Assembly: GCA_013376995.1 (NCBI GenBank)
Contig: JACAAZ010000012.1
Span: 62,001-126,000 of the forward strand
Reading direction: 5' to 3'
Source: Bacteroidota bacterium
Lineage (GTDB): Bacteria > Bacteroidota > Bacteroidia > Bacteroidales > UBA4417
Length of the DNA stretch: 64,000 nucleotides
Shown: positions 56,149 to 64,000 of the stretch, in pieces
How positions within the stretch are numbered: the first letter of the stretch is position 1
How the letters are laid out: each line of letters opens with the position of its first letter
Notes under the pieces: model-generated
What the model was told of the DNA's origin: nothing
Seen by the model: the letters and a program-made list of their open reading frames with translations, nothing else
Databases searched by the model: none
Position numbers and translations under genes: made by a program

Positions 56149-56538
56149 TTATACCCTTCTGCGTTTTGGAGGCCTGCAACCGTTGTGTGGCAAAGGAGTA
56201 ATATCCATGATCTCGCTTACTTCAATCCCCGAAGAGTGAATGGTACGGATAGCTGATTCACGGCCTGAGCCCGGACCTTTAACGTATACTTTTACCTTGC
56301 GTAAACCAAGATCATAAGCAACCTTGGAACAATCTGTTGCTGCCATCTGAGCTGCATAGGGAGTATTCTTTTTTGAACCTCTGAAGCCCATCTTCCCTGC
56401 TGAAGCCCAGGAAATCACCTGCCCGGCGCTGTTGGTCAGGGAAATGATGATGTTGTTGAAAGAAGCGAAAATATAAGCTCTTCCAATAGCGTCAACCTTA
56501 ACGACTTTTTTCTTAGAAACTTTGGTGGTCTTTGCCAT
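56149..56538 (-). CDS. rpsK: 30S ribosomal protein S11
   Basis: S11, 129 residues, sits on the platform of the small subunit. A short lysine-rich N-terminus precedes [19 protein letters not shown]. The signature block [20 protein letters not shown] and the end [18 protein letters not shown] are typical. It follows rpsM by 32 bases. Confidence 0.98.
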   Translation of the reverse strand: MAKTTKVSKKKVVKVDAIGRAYIFASFNNIIISLTNSAGQVISWASAGKMGFRGSKKNTPYAAQMAATDCSKVAYDLGLRKVKVYVKGPGSGRESAIRTIHSSGIEVSEIMDITPLPHNGCRPPKRRRV

Positions 56539-56570
56539 ATTGAATTTGTTTCAACTGTGATTCTTACTTT

Positions 56571-56951
56571 TTAACCTTTCGTAGCCTTTTTCTTATTGGC
56601 AACGGTTTTCTTCCTTCCTTTACGGGTACGGGCATTATTCTTTGTGCTCTGTCCGCGGAGTGGAAGACCTAAACGGTGACGGATTCCACGGTAGCAACCG
56701 ATGTCCATCAATCGTTTAATGTTAAGTTGTGTTTCGGAACGGAGCGCACCTTCAACCTTGAAACTGTCATTGATGACAGTACGGATCCTGTTCTGCTCGT
56801 CATCGGTCCAGTCCTGAACTTTCTTATTCAATTCAACACCGGCTTCGGCGAGAATTTTTTGAGCCGAAGGACGACCAATCCCGTAGATGTAGGTTAAACC
56901 TACTTCTCCACATTTATTTTTCGGTAAGTCAATACCAGCAATACGTGCCAT
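56571..56951 (-). CDS. rpsM: 30S ribosomal protein S13
   Basis: S13, 126 residues, contacts the P-site tRNA and the large subunit. It has [20 protein letters not shown], the helix-two-turn-helix region [19 protein letters not shown], and the C-terminal [20 protein letters not shown] with a basic tail. It follows rpmJ. Confidence 0.98.
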   Translation of the reverse strand: MARIAGIDLPKNKCGEVGLTYIYGIGRPSAQKILAEAGVELNKKVQDWTDDEQNRIRTVINDSFKVEGALRSETQLNIKRLMDIGCYRGIRHRLGLPLRGQSTKNNARTRKGRKKTVANKKKATKG

Positions 56952-56985
56952 ATATTTTTATTGCTTTTGAAAAATTACACAATGA

Positions 56986-57102
56986 TTAACCTTGTCTTTG
57001 CTTGTATTTGGGATTCTTCTTATTAATAATATAGATTCTCCCTTTCCTTCGCACGATTTTGCAATCAGGCGTTCTTTTCTTGACGGATGCTCTGACTTTC
57101 AT
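56986..57102 (-). CDS. rpmJ: 50S ribosomal protein L36
   Basis: A 38-residue protein reading [20 protein letters not shown] and then [18 protein letters not shown]. The zinc-binding positions of the classic form (C-x2-C...C...H) are mostly lost: only one cysteine remains, so this is the zinc-free type. It is located between infA (31 bases upstream) and rpsM (34 bases downstream). Confidence 0.96.
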   Translation of the reverse strand: MKVRASVKKRTPDCKIVRRKGRIYIINKKNPKYKQRQG

Positions 57103-57133
57103 TGCTTGTATGATTATTTATTTCGTTTGGTTT

Positions 57134-57352
57134 CTATTTATAACGGAAGATGATTCTTCCTTTGCTCAAGTCGTAAGGCGACATTTCTATTTTCACTTTA
57201 TCACCAGGCAATATTTTTATATAATGCATTCGCATTTTGCCGGAAATGTGTGCGGTAATCATATGCCCGTTTTCAAGTTCTACTCTGAACATGGCATTGC
57301 CCAGTGATTCCCTTACTACACCATCCTGCTCAATTACCAATTGTTTGGCCAT
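57134..57352 (-). CDS. infA: Translation initiation factor IF-1
   Basis: IF-1, 72 residues, is a single OB-fold protein that blocks the ribosomal A site during initiation. It has [40 protein letters not shown], and the end [16 protein letters not shown]. It starts 3 bases after map and is part of the spc operon. Confidence 0.97.
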   Translation of the reverse strand: MAKQLVIEQDGVVRESLGNAMFRVELENGHMITAHISGKMRMHYIKILPGDKVKIEMSPYDLSKGRIIFRYK

Positions 57353-57355
57353 TCG

Positions 57356-58147
57356 CTACCTGATTATATGTATGTTTCCGTTACTTACCTGCTCAATTTC
57401 ATTGAAGCTCGACAAGATATCAGCCCTTTCCCTTCCAATTGCTATAGCATGCTCAAAATGTGCCGATGGTTTCAGATCAGAAGTCCTGATCGTCCATCCA
57501 TCCCTTTCCTGAACTACTGTCCGCCCCCCAAGGTTAATCATTGGTTCTATACAAATGACCATGCCCTCTTCAAGTTTGGAACCGCTTCCGCGTTTCCCGT
57601 AATTAGGCACCTCAGGCTTTTCATGAAGGCTGGTTCCTAATCCATGGCCAACCAGGTCACGGACCACAGAGTAACCAAACTCTTCAACATACGATTGAAC
57701 CTCGAATCCAATATCTCCTATCCTCTTTCCAGCCATAGCGGCTGATATTCCGCGGTAGAGTGATTCTTTGGTCCGCTCCATCAATTTCAGGACTTCTTCT
57801 GCAATTTCACCAACTCCAAAGGAGAAGGCTGAATCACCGTAATATCCATCGATGATAGTTCCACAATCAATTGAAACCAAATCCCCGTCAACCAACTCCC
57901 TTTTCCCGGGAATCCCATGCACAACAACTTCGTTAATTGATATGCATAAGGTATTAGGGTAACTGTGATATCCCTTGAAAGCCGGCAAAGCACCATGATC
58001 ACGGATAAAAGTCTCAGCGACTTTATCCAGCTCGATGGTTGAAATGCCTGGTCGCATATGGCGAGCCACTTCAGCTATCGTCTTTCCAACAAGTAAAGAA
58101 CTGTTACGTATTTTTTCAATCTCAATATCGGACTTAACCTGGGCCAT
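57356..58147 (-). CDS. map: Methionine aminopeptidase, type I
   Basis: A 263-residue enzyme removing the initiator methionine from new proteins. The five metal ligands are recognisable: the aspartates of VSIDCG and YGDSAFSF, the histidine of VGHGLG, and the glutamates of ICIEPM and VVQERDGW. The substrate histidine is in VVVHGIPG. It lies between secY and infA, a usual order in Bacteroidota and Firmicutes. Confidence 0.97.
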   Translation of the reverse strand: MAQVKSDIEIEKIRNSSLLVGKTIAEVARHMRPGISTIELDKVAETFIRDHGALPAFKGYHSYPNTLCISINEVVVHGIPGKRELVDGDLVSIDCGTIIDGYYGDSAFSFGVGEIAEEVLKLMERTKESLYRGISAAMAGKRIGDIGFEVQSYVEEFGYSVVRDLVGHGLGTSLHEKPEVPNYGKRGSGSKLEEGMVICIEPMINLGGRTVVQERDGWTIRTSDLKPSAHFEHAIAIGRERADILSSFNEIEQVSNGNIHIIR

Positions 58148-58170
58148 TGTTCTCCCTAATTAAGACCGCA

Positions 58171-59532
58171 CTAGTATGCTGCAACACCTGCAGAACGACC
58201 CTTAATACGACCTGACTTAGTCAAGCCTTCATAATGGCGCATCAACAGATGGCTTTCAATTTGTTGCAATGTATCAAGCACTACCCCTACCAAAATCAGC
58301 AGCGATGTACCTCCATAGAACTGAGCAAACTGCGAACTTACCCCTGTCATACGGACAAGTGCAGGCATGATAGCAACCAGCGCAAGGAACATGGAACCCG
58401 GGAACGTGATCTTCGACATTACCGAATCTATAAAGTCAGCAGTTTTCTTACCAGGCTTAACACCTGGAATAAAACCGTTGTTCTTCTTCATATCTTCTGC
58501 CATTTGGTTAGGATTAACAGTAATAGCAGTGTAGAAGTATGTAAACACGATAATCAGCATTGCATAGGTAAAGTTGTACCAGAAACCGTTGATATCGGTG
58601 AAGGTAGCTGCAAATCCACGCAAACTGTCACTATTGGCGAAACCGGCAATAGTAAGAGGCAGGAACATAATTGCCTGGGCAAAAATAATTGGCATTACGC
58701 CGGCTGCATTAACCTTAAGAGGAATATACTGCCTTACGCCACCATACTGCTTATTTCCGACAATGCGCTTGGCATACTGTACAGGAATTTTCCTTGTGCC
58801 CTGCACCAGAAGGATACAGAGTAGGATAACCAGTATCAGGATAACAAGCTCAACTATAAAGAACACAAGTCCGCCACCTTTCATTTCCATCCGTGAAGCA
58901 AATTCACTGAAAAGAGCAAAAGGCAACCTGGCCATAATACCCACCATGATGATGAGGGAAATACCATTTCCAAGACCTTTATCTGTAATCTTTTCTCCTA
59001 ACCACATTACGAACATAGTTCCTGAAACCAGTATCACCACTGAGGAGAACCAGAAGAAAGCACTAGGGCTGGTAACATTAGGGTCAAAAGGAGAAATAGC
59101 CTGCGGAGGTAATTGGGAGATCAGGTTGGCAATATAGGCCGGAGCCTGCAATGCTGTAATGATAACCGTAAGATAACGTGTAATCTGGTTGATCTTTTTC
59201 CTTCCGCTTTCACCTTCCTTTTGTAATTTCTGGAAGTAAGGAATTGCCATTCCCAACAACTGAACTACGATGGATGCCGAAATGTAAGGCATGATCCCCA
59301 AAGCAAAAATGGAAGCATTTCCGAAAGCACCTCCTGAAAACATGTTCAGAAGACCTAATAATCCGGATGATCCCTGATTCTTTAAGGCGGCCAGCTGACC
59401 TGGGTCAACGCCTGGAAGAACTACATAGGATCCAAGCCTGTAGAGAGCAATAATGCCTACAGTGTAGAAAATCCTCTTACGGAGTTCCTCGATCTTGTAA
59501 ATATTACGTAAAGTCTGTATGAAGCGCTTCAT
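58171..59532 (-). CDS. secY: Preprotein translocase subunit SecY
   Basis: SecY, 453 residues, is the channel of the Sec translocase and has ten membrane helices. It has the N-terminal RIFYTVGIIALYRLGSYVVL, the plug region after LGLLNMFSGGAFGNASIFALG, the loop GNKQYGGVRQYIPLKVNAAG and the C-terminal LLMRHYEGLTKSGRIKGR. The start ATG shares its first base with the stop of rplO (TAATG), showing tight translational coupling. Confidence 0.98.
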   Translation of the reverse strand: MKRFIQTLRNIYKIEELRKRIFYTVGIIALYRLGSYVVLPGVDPGQLAALKNQGSSGLLGLLNMFSGGAFGNASIFALGIMPYISASIVVQLLGMAIPYFQKLQKEGESGRKKINQITRYLTVIITALQAPAYIANLISQLPPQAISPFDPNVTSPSAFFWFSSVVILVSGTMFVMWLGEKITDKGLGNGISLIIMVGIMARLPFALFSEFASRMEMKGGGLVFFIVELVILILVILLCILLVQGTRKIPVQYAKRIVGNKQYGGVRQYIPLKVNAAGVMPIIFAQAIMFLPLTIAGFANSDSLRGFAATFTDINGFWYNFTYAMLIIVFTYFYTAITVNPNQMAEDMKKNNGFIPGVKPGKKTADFIDSVMSKITFPGSMFLALVAIMPALVRMTGVSSQFAQFYGGTSLLILVGVVLDTLQQIESHLLMRHYEGLTKSGRIKGRSAGVAAY

Positions 59533-59984
59533 TAACGTTCTATTTTAGTTGCTGTACCACCAACTGATTCAATAGCCTGAATTGCCTTTGAGGAAAAAGC
59601 ATGAGCTTTAACTTCAATTTTTGCTTTCAATTCTCCACGTCCCAGGACTTTCAGGAGATCCCTCTTACCAAGGAGACCATTTTCGTATAAAATGGTAGGA
59701 TCAATTGCTGTAAGGCCTTTTGATTCTGCCAGTCTCTGGAGAACGTCCACATTGATACCGCTGTACTCAATCCTGTTAATGTTCTTGAACCCGGATTTGG
59801 GGACGCGACGATAAAGAGGCATCTGACCACCTTCAAAACCTATCTTACGGCTGTAACCTGAACGGGATTTTGCTCCCTTATGACCACGGGTAGAAGTTCC
59901 GCCTCTACCTGAGCCTTGTCCACGTCCCAGACGCTTGTTTGTTTTTACAGATCCCTTGGCTGGTTTAAGATTGCTAAGATCCAT
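59532..59984 (-). CDS. rplO: 50S ribosomal protein L15
   Basis: L15, 150 residues, is a late assembly protein of the large subunit. It has [40 protein letters not shown] and [17 protein letters not shown], which are typical. It follows rpmD by 28 bases and overlaps secY by one base. Confidence 0.98.
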   Translation of the reverse strand: MDLSNLKPAKGSVKTNKRLGRGQGSGRGGTSTRGHKGAKSRSGYSRKIGFEGGQMPLYRRVPKSGFKNINRIEYSGINVDVLQRLAESKGLTAIDPTILYENGLLGKRDLLKVLGRGELKAKIEVKAHAFSSKAIQAIESVGGTATKIER

Positions 59985-60012
59985 GATTATATCTTTCTGT
60001 AATTGTTTACAA

Positions 60013-60192
60013 TTAAATTTCTTCTACTTTCAACAGGTGACTAACGGCCTTTATCATGCCTTCTACCTGTGGGGTGGCTTCTATATCTGTCGGGCGTCCC
60101 ATTTTTGTGATTCCCAATGCCCTAAGGGTCCTTTTCTGACGCTCAGGTTGCTTAATGCCACTTTTTATCTGGGTTATTCTAACTGTCTTCAT
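60013..60192 (-). CDS. rpmD: 50S ribosomal protein L30
   Basis: A 59-residue protein beginning [20 protein letters not shown], followed by [13 protein letters not shown] and the end [15 protein letters not shown]. The fold and length match bacterial L30. It starts 21 bases after the rpsE stop and ends 28 bases ahead of rplO. Confidence 0.95.
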   Translation of the reverse strand: MKTVRITQIKSGIKQPERQKRTLRALGITKMGRPTDIEATPQVEGMIKAVSHLLKVEEI

Positions 60193-60213
60193 CTCGATTC
60201 AGTCTATTTCGAT

Positions 60214-60732
60214 TTAACCATTGAAAACCTTGTCGAGGCTAATGCCACGAAGCTGGGCTATTGTATAAGGATCTTTCATCTGCACCAGTGCATCGATAGT
60301 AGCTTTTACCACGGAATGCGGGTTAGATGACCCTTTCGACTTGGCCAGCACGTCTTTCACGCCAACGCTTTCCAGTACGGCACGCATAGCACCTCCGGCG
60401 ATTACACCGGTACCGGGAGCTGCGGGCTTCAGGAATACAAGTGCTCCACCGTATTTACCATACTGTTCGTGAGGAATGGTAGATTTTAGCACAGGAACCT
60501 TGATAAGGTTTTTCTTGGCATCTTCTATACCCTTGGTGATAGCGGCCTGAACTTCCTTCGCTTTACCTAATCCGTATCCTACGACACCGCTTTCATTACC
60601 AACCACAACAATGGCGGAAAAACTGAAAGTACGGCCCCCTTTGGTAACCTTGGTAACACGCTGGATGGCGACGAGCCTGTCCTTGAACTCGATTTCGCTC
60701 GATTTTACTCTTTTAATATTAACGTTTGCCAT
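60214..60732 (-). CDS. rpsE: 30S ribosomal protein S5
   Basis: S5, 172 residues, is at the mRNA entry channel and contributes to decoding accuracy. The double-stranded-RNA-binding-like N-terminal domain has [40 protein letters not shown] and [18 protein letters not shown]. The C-terminal domain has [20 protein letters not shown]. It follows rplR by 8 bases. Confidence 0.98.
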   Translation of the reverse strand: MANVNIKRVKSSEIEFKDRLVAIQRVTKVTKGGRTFSFSAIVVVGNESGVVGYGLGKAKEVQAAITKGIEDAKKNLIKVPVLKSTIPHEQYGKYGGALVFLKPAAPGTGVIAGGAMRAVLESVGVKDVLAKSKGSSNPHSVVKATIDALVQMKDPYTIAQLRGISLDKVFNG

Positions 60733-60740
60733 AGTCGTTA

Positions 60741-61103
60741 TTAGAATTTGATGCCACCTTCTCTGGCTGAATCGGCAAGTGCCTTGATCCTACCATGATA
60801 TAAATAACCATTACGGTCGAAAACTACTGTCTGAATTCCTGCTTCAAGTGCACGTTCAGCTGCCAGTTTGCCAACAAGCTTGGCTTGTTCGGTCTTCGTA
60901 ACCTTATTTGCGCTAACACCCTTATCGCGTGATGATGCGGCTACCAGGGTCTTACCTGCCAGGTCGTCAATCAATTGAACGTAGATCTCCTTGTTGCTGC
61001 GGAAAACCGTCATGCGCGGACGCTCAGTGGTTCCGGAAACATTCTTGCGGACCCTTTGCTTGATCTTAAACCTTCTGTATTCTTTATCTACCTTAAAAGA
61101 CAT
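60741..61103 (-). CDS. rplR: 50S ribosomal protein L18
   Basis: L18, 120 residues, binds 5S rRNA. It has a basic N-terminal tail, [40 protein letters not shown] and the end [17 protein letters not shown]. It follows rplF by 30 bases. Confidence 0.98.
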   Translation of the reverse strand: MSFKVDKEYRRFKIKQRVRKNVSGTTERPRMTVFRSNKEIYVQLIDDLAGKTLVAASSRDKGVSANKVTKTEQAKLVGKLAAERALEAGIQTVVFDRNGYLYHGRIKALADSAREGGIKF

Positions 61104-61133
61104 TGCTCGATGGTATTATGCTGTTCTCAATTA

Positions 61134-61691
61134 TTATTTATCGGATGCTGATTTTCCAGCTTTGCGTTTCAGAATTTCACCCTGGAACTTGATACCCTTG
61201 CCTTTGTAAGGTTCCGGTTTCCTGAGTGAGCGGATCTTGGCAGCAACTTGTCCAAGAAGTTGTTTGTCATGCGAAATCATGGTAATGGTAGGATTCTTAC
61301 TTCTTTCCGTAACCGTAGTCACCTGGATTTCTGCAGGCATTTCAAAAAAGATATTGTGTGAATATCCAAGTGAAAGCTCCAGAAGTTGACCGGTAGCAAC
61401 AGCTTTGTAACCAACACCTACTAATTCCTGTACCGTTTTGAATCCTTCGCTTACACCTTTAACCATGTTTGCAAGAAGCGAACGGTAAAGCCCATGATAA
61501 GCGCGATGTTTCTGTTGGTCAGATGGACGTTGAACAAGCAGGTGTCCATCTTCAACTTTTACTATGATCTCTGGGTCAACCTGCTGTTTGAGTTCACCCA
61601 TTTTTCCTTTGATTGTCACCAAATTCGTGTCCGAAATTGTTATCTGTACTCCGGACGGAATTGCAATCGGCAGTTTTCCTATTCTCGACAT
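61134..61691 (-). CDS. rplF: 50S ribosomal protein L6
   Basis: L6, 185 residues, lies near the factor-binding site. It has two repeated alpha/beta domains: the N-terminal MSRIGKLPIAIPSGVQITIS with TIKGKMGELKQQV, and the C-terminal one with the signature PEPYKGKGIKFQGEILKRKAGK. It follows rpsH by 16 bases. Confidence 0.98.
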   Translation of the reverse strand: MSRIGKLPIAIPSGVQITISDTNLVTIKGKMGELKQQVDPEIIVKVEDGHLLVQRPSDQQKHRAYHGLYRSLLANMVKGVSEGFKTVQELVGVGYKAVATGQLLELSLGYSHNIFFEMPAEIQVTTVTERSKNPTITMISHDKQLLGQVAAKIRSLRKPEPYKGKGIKFQGEILKRKAGKSASDK

Positions 61692-61707
61692 GCTTCAGCC
61701 CTCCTTA

Positions 61708-62106
61708 TTAACTAACAAAACAAATAACTTCGCCACCAACTCCCAGTGTCCTGGCTTCCTTGTCGGTCATGAGACCCCTGGAAGTAGAAACAATAGCTAC
61801 ACCAAGTCCGTTGAGTACCCTGGGAAGGTCTTCAGCTCCCACATACCTGCGGAGACCGGGTTTGCTTATCCTCTCAATCTGTGTAATAGCAGACTGTTTG
61901 GTAATAGGGTGATACTTGAGCGCTATCTTAATCATGCCAGGCTTGGTTTCTTCCTCAAATTTGAAGTTGAGGATGTACCCCTTGTCGAAAAGGATTTTGG
62001 TTATTTCCTTCTTGAGATTAGATGCAGGAATTTCAACAACCCTATGGTTGGCCATCACGGCATTCCTTATTCTAGTAAGATAATCTGCAATCGGATCTGT
62101 GATCAT
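61708..62106 (-). CDS. rpsH: 30S ribosomal protein S8
   Basis: S8, 132 residues, binds the central domain of 16S rRNA and in Escherichia coli represses its own operon. It has [19 protein letters not shown], the [20 protein letters not shown] segment and the signature [20 protein letters not shown]. It starts 35 bases after rpsN. Confidence 0.98.
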   Translation of the reverse strand: MITDPIADYLTRIRNAVMANHRVVEIPASNLKKEITKILFDKGYILNFKFEEETKPGMIKIALKYHPITKQSAITQIERISKPGLRRYVGAEDLPRVLNGLGVAIVSTSRGLMTDKEARTLGVGGEVICFVS

Positions 62107-62141
62107 TGTTTGTATGAAGTATTAATTTTTCAAATGGTTGG

Positions 62142-62411
62142 TTACCAGCTTGATTTAGTCACGCCGGGGATAAGGCCATCCAAAGCCATGAAGCGGAAGT
62201 TGATACGGGAAATCCCGAACTGCCTCATATATCCTTTGGGCCTTCCAGTGATCTTGCAACGATTGTGCAGGCGCACCGGTGATGCATTTTTAGGTAATTT
62301 CTGAAGTCCGACGTAATCACCTGCAGCTTTCAGGGCAGCCCTTTTAGCAGCATATTTGGCAACCATTTTTTGCCTTTTGACTTCTCTTGCCTTGATGGAT
62401 TCTTTTGCCAT
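62142..62411 (-). CDS. rpsN: 30S ribosomal protein S14
   Basis: S14, 89 residues, is the longer zinc-independent form. It has [40 protein letters not shown] and [17 protein letters not shown]. Only one of the four zinc cysteines of the short form is present. It follows rplE by 12 bases. Confidence 0.98.
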   Translation of the reverse strand: MAKESIKAREVKRQKMVAKYAAKRAALKAAGDYVGLQKLPKNASPVRLHNRCKITGRPKGYMRQFGISRINFRFMALDGLIPGVTKSSW

Positions 62412-62423
62412 GATATGATATGG

Positions 62424-62972
62424 TTATTTCTTGAATGGTAATCCGAATTCTTTTAACAGGGCCAGACATTCTTTATCTGTGCGGGCAGTGGTCACAAAAG
62501 TGATATCCATGCCGTTGATCTTCATAACCTTGTCGATCAGGATTTCGGGGAAAATGATCTGTTCAGTTACACCCATGGTATAGTTACCACGGCCATCAAA
62601 ACCTTTTTCATTGATCCCACGGAAGTCGCGAACACGTGGGATAGCTACTGAAATCAAACGATCGAGGAATTCATACATCCGTTGGCCGCGAAGGGTAACC
62701 CTAACTCCGATAGGCATGCCTTTACGAAGTTTGAAGTTGGAGATATCTTTCCTTGACTTGGTTGATACTGCTTTCTGTCCGGCAATGGATGTCATTTCAG
62801 TAATACCGGCTTCGATAAGTTTCTTATCTGCAATGGCGGTTCCGAGTCCCTGGTTGATAGAAATCTTCACAAGCCTTGGAACTTGCATTGTATTTTTGTA
62901 CTGGAATTGTTCCTTTAAGGCAGGAACTACTTCTGCATAGTACTTTTCTCTGAGGCGTTCTGTGTAGCTCAT
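62424..62972 (-). CDS. rplE: 50S ribosomal protein L5
   Basis: L5, 182 residues, binds 5S rRNA and contacts the P-site tRNA. It has [20 protein letters not shown], the signature [20 protein letters not shown] and the block [20 protein letters not shown]. The start overlaps the rplX stop by one base (TAATG). Confidence 0.98.
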   Translation of the reverse strand: MSYTERLREKYYAEVVPALKEQFQYKNTMQVPRLVKISINQGLGTAIADKKLIEAGITEMTSIAGQKAVSTKSRKDISNFKLRKGMPIGVRVTLRGQRMYEFLDRLISVAIPRVRDFRGINEKGFDGRGNYTMGVTEQIIFPEILIDKVMKINGMDITFVTTARTDKECLALLKEFGLPFKK

Positions 62973-63289
62973 TATTTAATTACCTCCCCGGTTTTTTTAG
63001 AAACACGTACACTTTTGTTTGTTTTTGGGTCGATCTGGCGGCCAACGCGGGTTGGTTTTCCATTGGAATCAACCAGCATAAGGTTTGAGATATGGATTGG
63101 CATTTCCTGCTTAACCAGGCCACCTTTGGTATTCTTGGCATTCGGCTTGGTATGTTTGGTAGCCAGGTTCACATTCTCAACGATTGCCCTGTATTTTTCA
63201 ACTTCCACTTCCAGTACTTTACCTGTACGGCCTTTGGAGTCGCCGGCAACCACCATCACGTTATCGCCTTTTCTAATATGGAGTTTCAT
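62972..63289 (-). CDS. rplX: 50S ribosomal protein L24
   Basis: L24, 105 residues, is an assembly initiator with an N-terminal KOW motif. It has [20 protein letters not shown] followed by [20 protein letters not shown]. The end has [20 protein letters not shown]. It starts 18 bases after rplN. Confidence 0.98.
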   Translation of the reverse strand: MKLHIRKGDNVMVVAGDSKGRTGKVLEVEVEKYRAIVENVNLATKHTKPNAKNTKGGLVKQEMPIHISNLMLVDSNGKPTRVGRQIDPKTNKSVRVSKKTGEVIK

Positions 63290-63307
63290 AGCTAGATTCC
63301 TTATCGA

Positions 63308-63676
63308 TTAAAGCACTTCGGGTGCAAGTGAAACAATCTTCATATACTGTTTTTCCCTGAGTTCCCTGGCAACGGGCCCGAAGATACGGGTTCCGATCAT
63401 TTCGCCTCCATTATTGAGGAGAACAACGGCGTTGTCGTCGAAGCGGATGTAAGAACCATCAGCACGGCGGATCTCTTTTTTGGTACGAACTACAACTGCT
63501 TTTGCAACAGTACCCTTTTTGATATTGCCGGAGGGAATGGCATTTTTTACCGAACAGATGATCTTGTCGCCCACGGAAGCATATTGCTTGCGTGTGCCAC
63601 CTAGCACCCTGATACAAAGAACTTCTTTTGCACCACTGTTATCGGCAACTGTTAGTCTTGATTCCTGCTGTATCAT
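63308..63676 (-). CDS. rplN: 50S ribosomal protein L14
   Basis: L14, 122 residues, is at the subunit interface. It has [20 protein letters not shown], the signature around [20 protein letters not shown] and the end [20 protein letters not shown]. Only 2 bases separate it from rpsQ upstream. Confidence 0.98.
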   Translation of the reverse strand: MIQQESRLTVADNSGAKEVLCIRVLGGTRKQYASVGDKIICSVKNAIPSGNIKKGTVAKAVVVRTKKEIRRADGSYIRFDDNAVVLLNNGGEMIGTRIFGPVARELREKQYMKIVSLAPEVL

Positions 63677-63678
63677 AA

Positions 63679-63936
63679 TTATTTAGCTCTTTCAATGATT
63701 TCAACTAATCTCCAACATTTTGTCTTGCTCAACGGCCTGGTCTCTGAGATGCGAACTGTATCCCCGATACCACACTCATTCTTTTCATCATGAGCGGCGA
63801 AAGTGGAAGTTTTCTTTACGAATTTTCCATATTTTGGGTGCTTTACACGTCTCTCAACCTGAACTACAATGGATTTCTCCATTTTATTGCTGATGACTAC
63901 ACCAATCTTTTCTTTTCTAAGGTTTCTTTCTTCCAT
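63679..63936 (-). CDS. rpsQ: 30S ribosomal protein S17
   Basis: S17, 85 residues, is an OB-fold protein and a primary 16S binder. It has [40 protein letters not shown] and the signature [20 protein letters not shown]. It starts 11 bases after rpmC. Confidence 0.98.
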   Translation of the reverse strand: MEERNLRKEKIGVVISNKMEKSIVVQVERRVKHPKYGKFVKKTSTFAAHDEKNECGIGDTVRISETRPLSKTKCWRLVEIIERAK

Positions 63937-63947
63937 TGCTGAGCAGA

Positions 63948-64000
63948 TTACTTGTTACTGTCCTTTTTTATACCGGCAGCTTCCTTATTCCGTTTAACCA
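63948..64000 (-). CDS. rpmC: 50S ribosomal protein L29, C-terminal end only
   Basis: The last 16 or so codons of a gene entering from the right edge. The minus strand reads [16 protein letters not shown] and then TAA at 63950-63948. Position directly ahead of rpsQ in the S10/spc gene order and the basic tail identify it as L29. The rest is outside the window. Confidence 0.8.
   Translation of the reverse strand, partial: VKRNKEAAGIKKDSNK

Overview
The window is a piece of a Bacteroidota chromosome, most likely from the Bacteroidales or a close relative. The evidence is the gene content and order (tRNA-Thr/Tyr/Gly/Thr, tuf, tRNA-Trp, secE, nusG, rplKAJL, rpoB; and the spc/alpha ribosomal operon with map, infA and rpmJ after secY and enolase after rplQ), two giant secreted proteins ending in type IX secretion (T9SS) sorting domains, an L17 with a long acidic tail, and promoters of the Bacteroidota type (TTTG, about 19 bases, TAnnTTTG) instead of -35/-10 boxes. 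No rRNA operon, CRISPR array, prophage or classical insertion sequence was seen.

Layout. 1-7714 (minus): the translation/transcription block, starting with four tRNA genes, then tuf, tRNA-Trp, secE, nusG, rplK, rplA, rplJ, rplL and the first two thirds of rpoB, which runs off the left edge. 7815-9495 (minus): rpsU, a Xer-type tyrosine recombinase and a ribosome hibernation factor, closed by a terminator. 9723-14945 (minus): a 1740-residue secreted polysaccharide-lyase-like protein (PL9-type beta-helix, nine cadherin-like repeats, PA14, T9SS tail). 15690-16811 (minus): a two-domain acetyltransferase-like protein. 17112-26758 (plus): a compact run for envelope and housekeeping functions: ccmF-like cytochrome c assembly protein, a Rossmann/DUF2520 protein, kdsC-like phosphatase, UbiA prenyltransferase, Maf pyrophosphatase, DUF502 membrane protein, surE, a small membrane protein, lpxB and a TPR lipoprotein. 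27185-36442 (minus): a 3085-residue repeat protein with T9SS tail. 36847-39360 (plus): an ABC exporter pair. 39373-40542 (minus): a tandem adenylate kinase whose second half has lost catalytic residues. 40897-43029 (plus): comEC. 43050-44718 (minus): DUF192 and an endonuclease/exonuclease/phosphatase protein. 44912-46855 (plus): a polyferredoxin with HMA-like domains. 47059-47532 (minus): a small lipoprotein. 47666-48449: tRNA-Val with two perfect 331-base modules behind it. 48596-50806 (plus): a dipeptidyl peptidase IV. 50904-53612 (minus): a TlpA-like thioredoxin protein and enolase. 53744-64000 (minus): the spc/alpha ribosomal operon from rpmC (cut by the right edge) to rplQ.

The most unusual feature is at 47666-48449. 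An intact tRNA-Val(GAC) gene with a consensus promoter is followed, in its own direction, by two identical copies of a unit made of a short GIY-YIG endonuclease gene and a 3' half of the same tRNA in which the 5' side of the T-stem is replaced by a 16-base perfect palindrome. The stop codon of each nuclease gene lies in the tRNA anticodon-loop homology. This looks like a minimal tRNA-targeting mobile module caught soon after a tandem duplication. Other points of interest are the adenylate kinase/pseudokinase fusion, the PL9-cadherin chimera, a 17-bp hairpin between rplL and rpoB, and a TTG start for rpoB.
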